Shown here: piece by piece, positions 40,901 to 46,900 of the stretch
Position numbering within the stretch: the first letter of the stretch is position 1
How the letters are laid out: every line of letters begins with the position of its first letter
NCBI GenBank assembly: GCA_035578905.1
Contig: JAQJVL010002675.1
Coordinates: forward strand, 1 to 64,000
Direction of reading: 5' to 3'
From: Stictocephala bisonia
Taxonomy: Eukaryota; Arthropoda; Insecta; Hemiptera; Membracidae
Length of the DNA stretch: 64,000 bases
The notes under the pieces: model-generated
Database searches by the model: none
Seen by the model: the letters and a program-made list of their open reading frames with translations, nothing else
What the model was told of the DNA's origin: nothing
Program-made: the position numbers and the translations under genes

Positions 40901-43900
40901 TCTTAATCCTTTTAAGTTAAATAACGTTAAGTTCTTTGAGAGGCTCCATTTTCTAACTATTGACCTCAGGTTTGCACTTTTGTATTGTACAAACCAATGG
41001 CCTTTAAAATGAGGTATGACCAAAGTAGGTTTTTTTTAGGATAGGTTAAAGGGCACTAGGCCAGGAATTAGTATATTGGAGAGATAAGACATCAGCAAAC
41101 TTACCTTAGAAGGCAAGTCCACTAACATCAAAGTAGTAGTAAACATACAAAAGAATTACACAATTTTAAATATTTAGGACTTCCTTTGTGGGCCAGCCCC
41201 TGGCTATGCGAAAAATGTGTCTAAATGTTTGTTATAGTGTGACTTGTACATATCTACAAAGTTTAATTACATTTCTTTCAATAGTTATTAATTTAATAAA
41301 TATTCAAAACTTTTGCCCAACCCCGTATACACAAACTGAAATAGAATCACTTATATTAACTACATGCACATAAACAGAAATACAAGCACTTACATTAACA
41401 ACTTGTGTGTTTTTCAATATGTGTCCATATAAGCTGTAATACTAAACTAGCTAAACTGTGATATACTTAATAATTTACTCTATTATCTCTTTTAACACAA
41501 AGTTATAACAGTTCAAATATTAAGAAATTAATTCATTTAAACAAGCGGTCAGAATAATGATATATTCATTCATAACGTGTTTGATAAGTGATAGGTAAAA
41601 GTGAAAAATATTTAGATTGTATTGTTCTATATTAAAACCAATTTTATATTGCAAATCAAGGCTTGAATTTATATTATATTTTTCAGGTCTCTTTCACAGA
41701 AAGAAATGTCCCAAAGGTAAGACTTGTAACTTTCTTCATGTATTTCGAAATCCAAACAATGCTTATAAAATTCAAGATGGAAACTCATCTTCAAGACGTC
41801 AGTTTTCAAGATCACGTTCACGTAGCCCAAGACGCCATAGATCAAGGTGAACATGAAACCTTCCATACAGTTAGTTAAAATATGAGATATAAAATTTATG
41901 AGTTTCGATATTAAAGCATGTACTTGTTTGCATGCTTGCTTAAGAGAACTTCCAGATAACTCTTGACATTTGTGTTAATATTTCCTTGAGACAGCTTGAG
42001 GGTAGCATGCTTGTAATTAATTGTTGATTCCCTTTACAAATTCTGTCAATAATACTTTGGATACTCCCCTGCTGGGGTAAAAGTTTATTGAAGAAAATGT
42101 TTTAAAAGTCAACTTTTACTAGCAGAGTTGAGAGAAACAGTTAATTTACAGTAGAATCTCGGTTATCCATACCCCGATTAACCAAACCTCCGAGTTAACC
42201 AATCTAGTCATGAGACTATGAAAAATAAACATAAAGCTATTCATAAAAGGAAAACTATAGCACAACACATCACATAATCATTTGACAAGTAATCAGTGTC
42301 TCTATTGGCTGTTGGTGCGAGGTTAAGGTGCTGCAGGGCTGTCACGAGACGTATTTATGATATTGTACCCTACTATAGGAATAATTTTCCCACCCAAATG
42401 CATACACTCACGACACATCACTGCCTAACATCATTGGCTTAGTCGACTGCTCTCCCACTAAAAGTGGTTGTTTTAGTGTGTGGTTGACTTTCGTGAAGTG
42501 CTGACTGTACATCTAATCTCATCCAATCCATACACAGACACTCGACCGCTCCCCCTCCCCTGGGATGGGTGAGTTATAATTGCAGAAAGTCATTTAAGCG
42601 TGACCCTGCGGGTGCTGTGTCTCGCTGTACGTGTGCGTAGCAGTTGGATTGTTATATAACATGCGGGTAAAAGTAGATCCTAAATTTGAGTATATAATGT
42701 TAGTCAATTTTGTAAATTGTGTGATATTAAAAATCATAAGATGCCAAACACGACACGGTATTTCTCGTCGTAATAAAATAAAAGCAAACATATAACATTA
42801 ATTATTTAAAATAAAATTTGCTAATTTGCAGTAAAATTACGTAATTTAAAATAACTGAAGAGCAAGACCAGTACTGTCAGTGTATATACCGAAAAAGCCC
42901 AAATTTGCATCTTTTTAACTAAGTGATGTATTTATAACTATAAACATAATTTTAATGAAAGAGCTACTTCGGAGGCGTTTAATAGCTGATATAAAGTAAT
43001 TGAAGTCGAAAAAATAAAACATTTTTTTGAGCAAACAGCCTTAAAACCAAGACGCGAATATTACTGTGGATCGTAGATAGATTAAATACGAAAGGTAAGG
43101 GGAGACAATGATACTGTGAGATCGGTTAGCACGAATGAAGGAATTCTCTGTTTTCGTTGTCTACAAATGTAACGTTAGAAGAAATTGCCCATCCACAATG
43201 CTGTCTATGGTCATTACATTAGATTTTTACTATTAAATTCTATTATTGTAGTTTTATACTGTCTGTTGTAGAGTTTTAAAATGAAGTACTTATTCCCAAC
43301 TTCTTGTCATCCTGCGGTAATACAACTTTTAGAAGACATAACACAATGTTCCTACTTTTTTACGGGACTGTAACTATAGTTACACTATTTAGCGTTTTGT
43401 CTTGTAATAAACTAGTTTTGTACTTTTTTCATGGCTATTACATTATTTTCACCATAACCTCCGTATTATCCTAGTTTTTACGTATCCGAAGTGGTCTCAG
43501 TCCCAGTTATTTCGGATAACCGAGAGTCTACTGTAATTGGAAAAATTAAGACAGTTAACTAAACAAATTTTTAAATTCTATGGACTATTTTACTAAAATC
43601 TATGGTTTCTTTCTGAATGTGACTATATTTTTTTCTAATGCAAGGCCATTTTTCTGTCATGTACATACTAAATAGTTTTCCGTACATACCTTTTTTAATG
43701 AAACTTACTCAACATACTATATCATTTTAGTCAGAGATATTGTAAGCACTATAAGTAGTATCTTAGTGATATAACTTAACTACTTAATTTATTTAAGGGT
43801 TGCTACCAGTCAACTTAACTAAGGCCTTACTTAACCTGACCTTGAATGATTTTTAAAGGGATATTCCATGTCAACTAAACTAAGGCCCCAACCTGACGGT

Positions 43901-46900
43901 TTTCTCCATGTCAACTGAACTGAAGTTACGAACAGAACAATAGGATCGCGGGAGAGGTGAAAGTTGCAGTCAATGCCACTAGTTAGCACTTGTGAGGAGC
44001 ACAGAGTGAGGAGGTCACCTGCGTAGCTTAAGTGTGATTTGTTTTCATCTTCAAAGTTGATTATAATTTTTTTGCATTGTTCTGTGACTCGATTGAAGAT
44101 AGTGACAGATAATTGATAACCTGTATAGTACTGTAGGCGATTCTCAGTGCAAAAATTAACAAAAAAGTAGCAGTTAAGGGGAATATCATCACCTTTTTAC
44201 CAGATTAAAAATGACTGAACGATTCCATTCCTATATGAGAATGACACCTGAATCATTCTCTTATATACTTCACAAGATTGCTCCTCTTTTGGATGGTTTT
44301 ATTTCTCACCACAACTTTCATTCATTCTGAGGAATAGCTAGTGATAAAAATTGGGTAGTTTTGTGATAATTTTATGTACTAAAAATGTACAGCATGTCGC
44401 TGAATCGTACAGTAAAAATGACTTTATTAAAGTGTTTTACTTTCATTCCTTCTCCAGGATATGTCGGTTGTGGTTTTGCTTGTGGTACTTATCCAAGAGA
44501 ATGGGGCATCCATGTAAAATCAAACTAGATTGATTTGAATAAGCATCGATGTAAACATCCAGGGGGGCATCACGATAGACCTCCACTGCAACTTACCCGT
44601 TATGTTCTACTTCATAAGTTAAAATATGTTTGATTTACATGAATGTCAATCACTACTGTGACCTGTCCTACACCTCCACCGCGACCCACTAGCTCTGTTC
44701 GTACCCTAAGGCCGTACCCTGATGTTATTAAGCACCATTCCATCTAAATTGAACTAAGGTCTTAACTTGACGGTTTTTATTCCATGTCAACTGCAATAAA
44801 TCCGTAACCTGAAGGATTTTATTCTATGTCAACTTAACTGAGGCTCTAACCTGAGAGATTTTATTCCATGTAACTGAAAAAAAGCCTTGCTCTGCTGCGG
44901 AAGGGAGGAATCTCACTACTGTAATAGTGTTGTAATACTAGTCAAATTTGGGTTATGGAGAAGGGTATGTGGGTAGAGACAGGGTTTTAAGGATATTGGA
45001 CTTTGCAATCCCGTCTTAGGCCATTCATGTGTTTCACTGGTAAGATAATATATTGAACAGAGCAATGTTAGCATGAAGCTAGTAAATTAAGTTGGTGGAA
45101 TCAAAGGTGTGGTTTCCAGGTATCTTAAGGATGTAGTGGAGCTGGTAAATGATGTGACTGGGAGATATATAGGACAGGATTTGCAAAATTTTTATTGCAA
45201 AGATTACTACTGGGTAATTTTTAGTCTTTAGGATCAGGTAACTTAAGATGGGTCAGAATTTGGCAGATTTTTTTTGTCTGTAAGTGACAGTTGGACGTTT
45301 TTCATTAATATCTTTGATGCTTTTTAATTTCATAAGACGCCGATCGTCAAGATATGGGCGAATATGGATTTCGAATGAGTGTGATGAGTTTAGATGAGCG
45401 AATGTAGTCATTGTTACAAACTAAGGCCGACTATTCCTTAGAAAGTGTCATTAATTAATAGCCCAATGACAAATGAACAGCCGGTGGTTATCAGCTGATC
45501 CTTCTCAAAATGTATTATGACTCTGATTGGGATCGAACTGAGAACCTTTAGCACATGAAGCTGGGATTGGACCAACTACGCTACCGACCAATTATGTGGA
45601 AGCCATCTTTCAGGATATGGTTGAGTTTCTGCAGGTCATGGTAACAAGGAATAACCAATGGGAACTAATTCTGGTTTTTGAGGATGGTTTTGGGACTGGG
45701 CCAAACGGATTTGATTTTTAATAAGAATGGTAATATAACAACATCTCTTGGGAGGCACTGACAAGTTGGTTGTTGTTGTTGTATTTTTTAGGTTTGTAGG
45801 AGAGATAATTATTTATTTAGTTTGTGTAGCTAGGCTGAAGGGTACCTAGGGAAAGTTTGTTGTTCGGGTGACTGCTGCCAATACCAACAATTTCCTGGAA
45901 AAACCTTAGCTGGTTCCTGGTTAATCTTAAGTCACCTTATCTTAACAATCTAACCCGTTCTAAACATGCAAAAAAATCTCACAAAACCTTTCCTATTTAT
46001 CCTCCAGCCACATCATTACCAGCTCCACTCTACAAACCTCTCTTGTAGCACCTCCTTAATCTACAAGAAACCTTGAAAATCACAATTGTGCTTTAACAAA
46101 CTTACTAACTCCAGTGCCAATATTGCCCTGCTTATTGTATTGGTCTTACCAGAGAAACCCTTTGTAAATTTATGAATAGCCATACACATGAAAAGTTAAA
46201 AATCCTGAAAAACCTTCTCCACACCAAAATTGTGACCAGTATTACACCACTAAAGTAGTTATATCCCTTTCTTTCCCATGCCAACATTTACCACTCTGAA
46301 GAATGGAATTAGTACATCAAATCCCATGACACTCCTAATCTGAACATCAGATACATCACTTTACTAATCTTCTTACCCATCAACCACCAGCAAACTACAA
46401 TATACAAACAGGAAAAACTGCATTAGAATTTTAGTATTGCTCTGTGGATTTATAACCCCAACCACTGCCACCTGCCCAGCAATAGTTGAAGCTTGTCTGC
46501 TCACCTTAGCAAATCGCAAGTGGCACTGAAAATGTGTACTGTGTTATTGTCTGTTATTTGTTAACCACTGGAAGGTGTTGTGGACTTGTCTTCTAAGCTA
46601 AGTTTGCTGATGTCTTATCTTTCCTAATAAGCTAATTTAATTAGCCTAACAAAACCTTCAAGTTTTAAAGGCTAGAAGATCAACCCTTTGCCAGGAAAAA
46701 ATTTATCATGAGAGCTAGGACATTAGCAAAATTAACAGGAAAGATAAGTCAAGTTACCAGTAAAGATTCAGTAAGTCTATTGTACACTAACACGATTCTT
46801 ATAAAAAAGAATCACACGTAAATAAAGAAAGAAAATATGAGCAAAATGTATAAATATTAAATATTGTTAACATTTTCATTAAGGTTCATTCCTTTTTAAC

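Noticed and set aside
45529..45589. Functional tRNA-Met gene
   Set aside because: A and B boxes and the anticodon loop are present, but the acceptor stem and most of the anticodon stem do not pair, and a SINE body follows.
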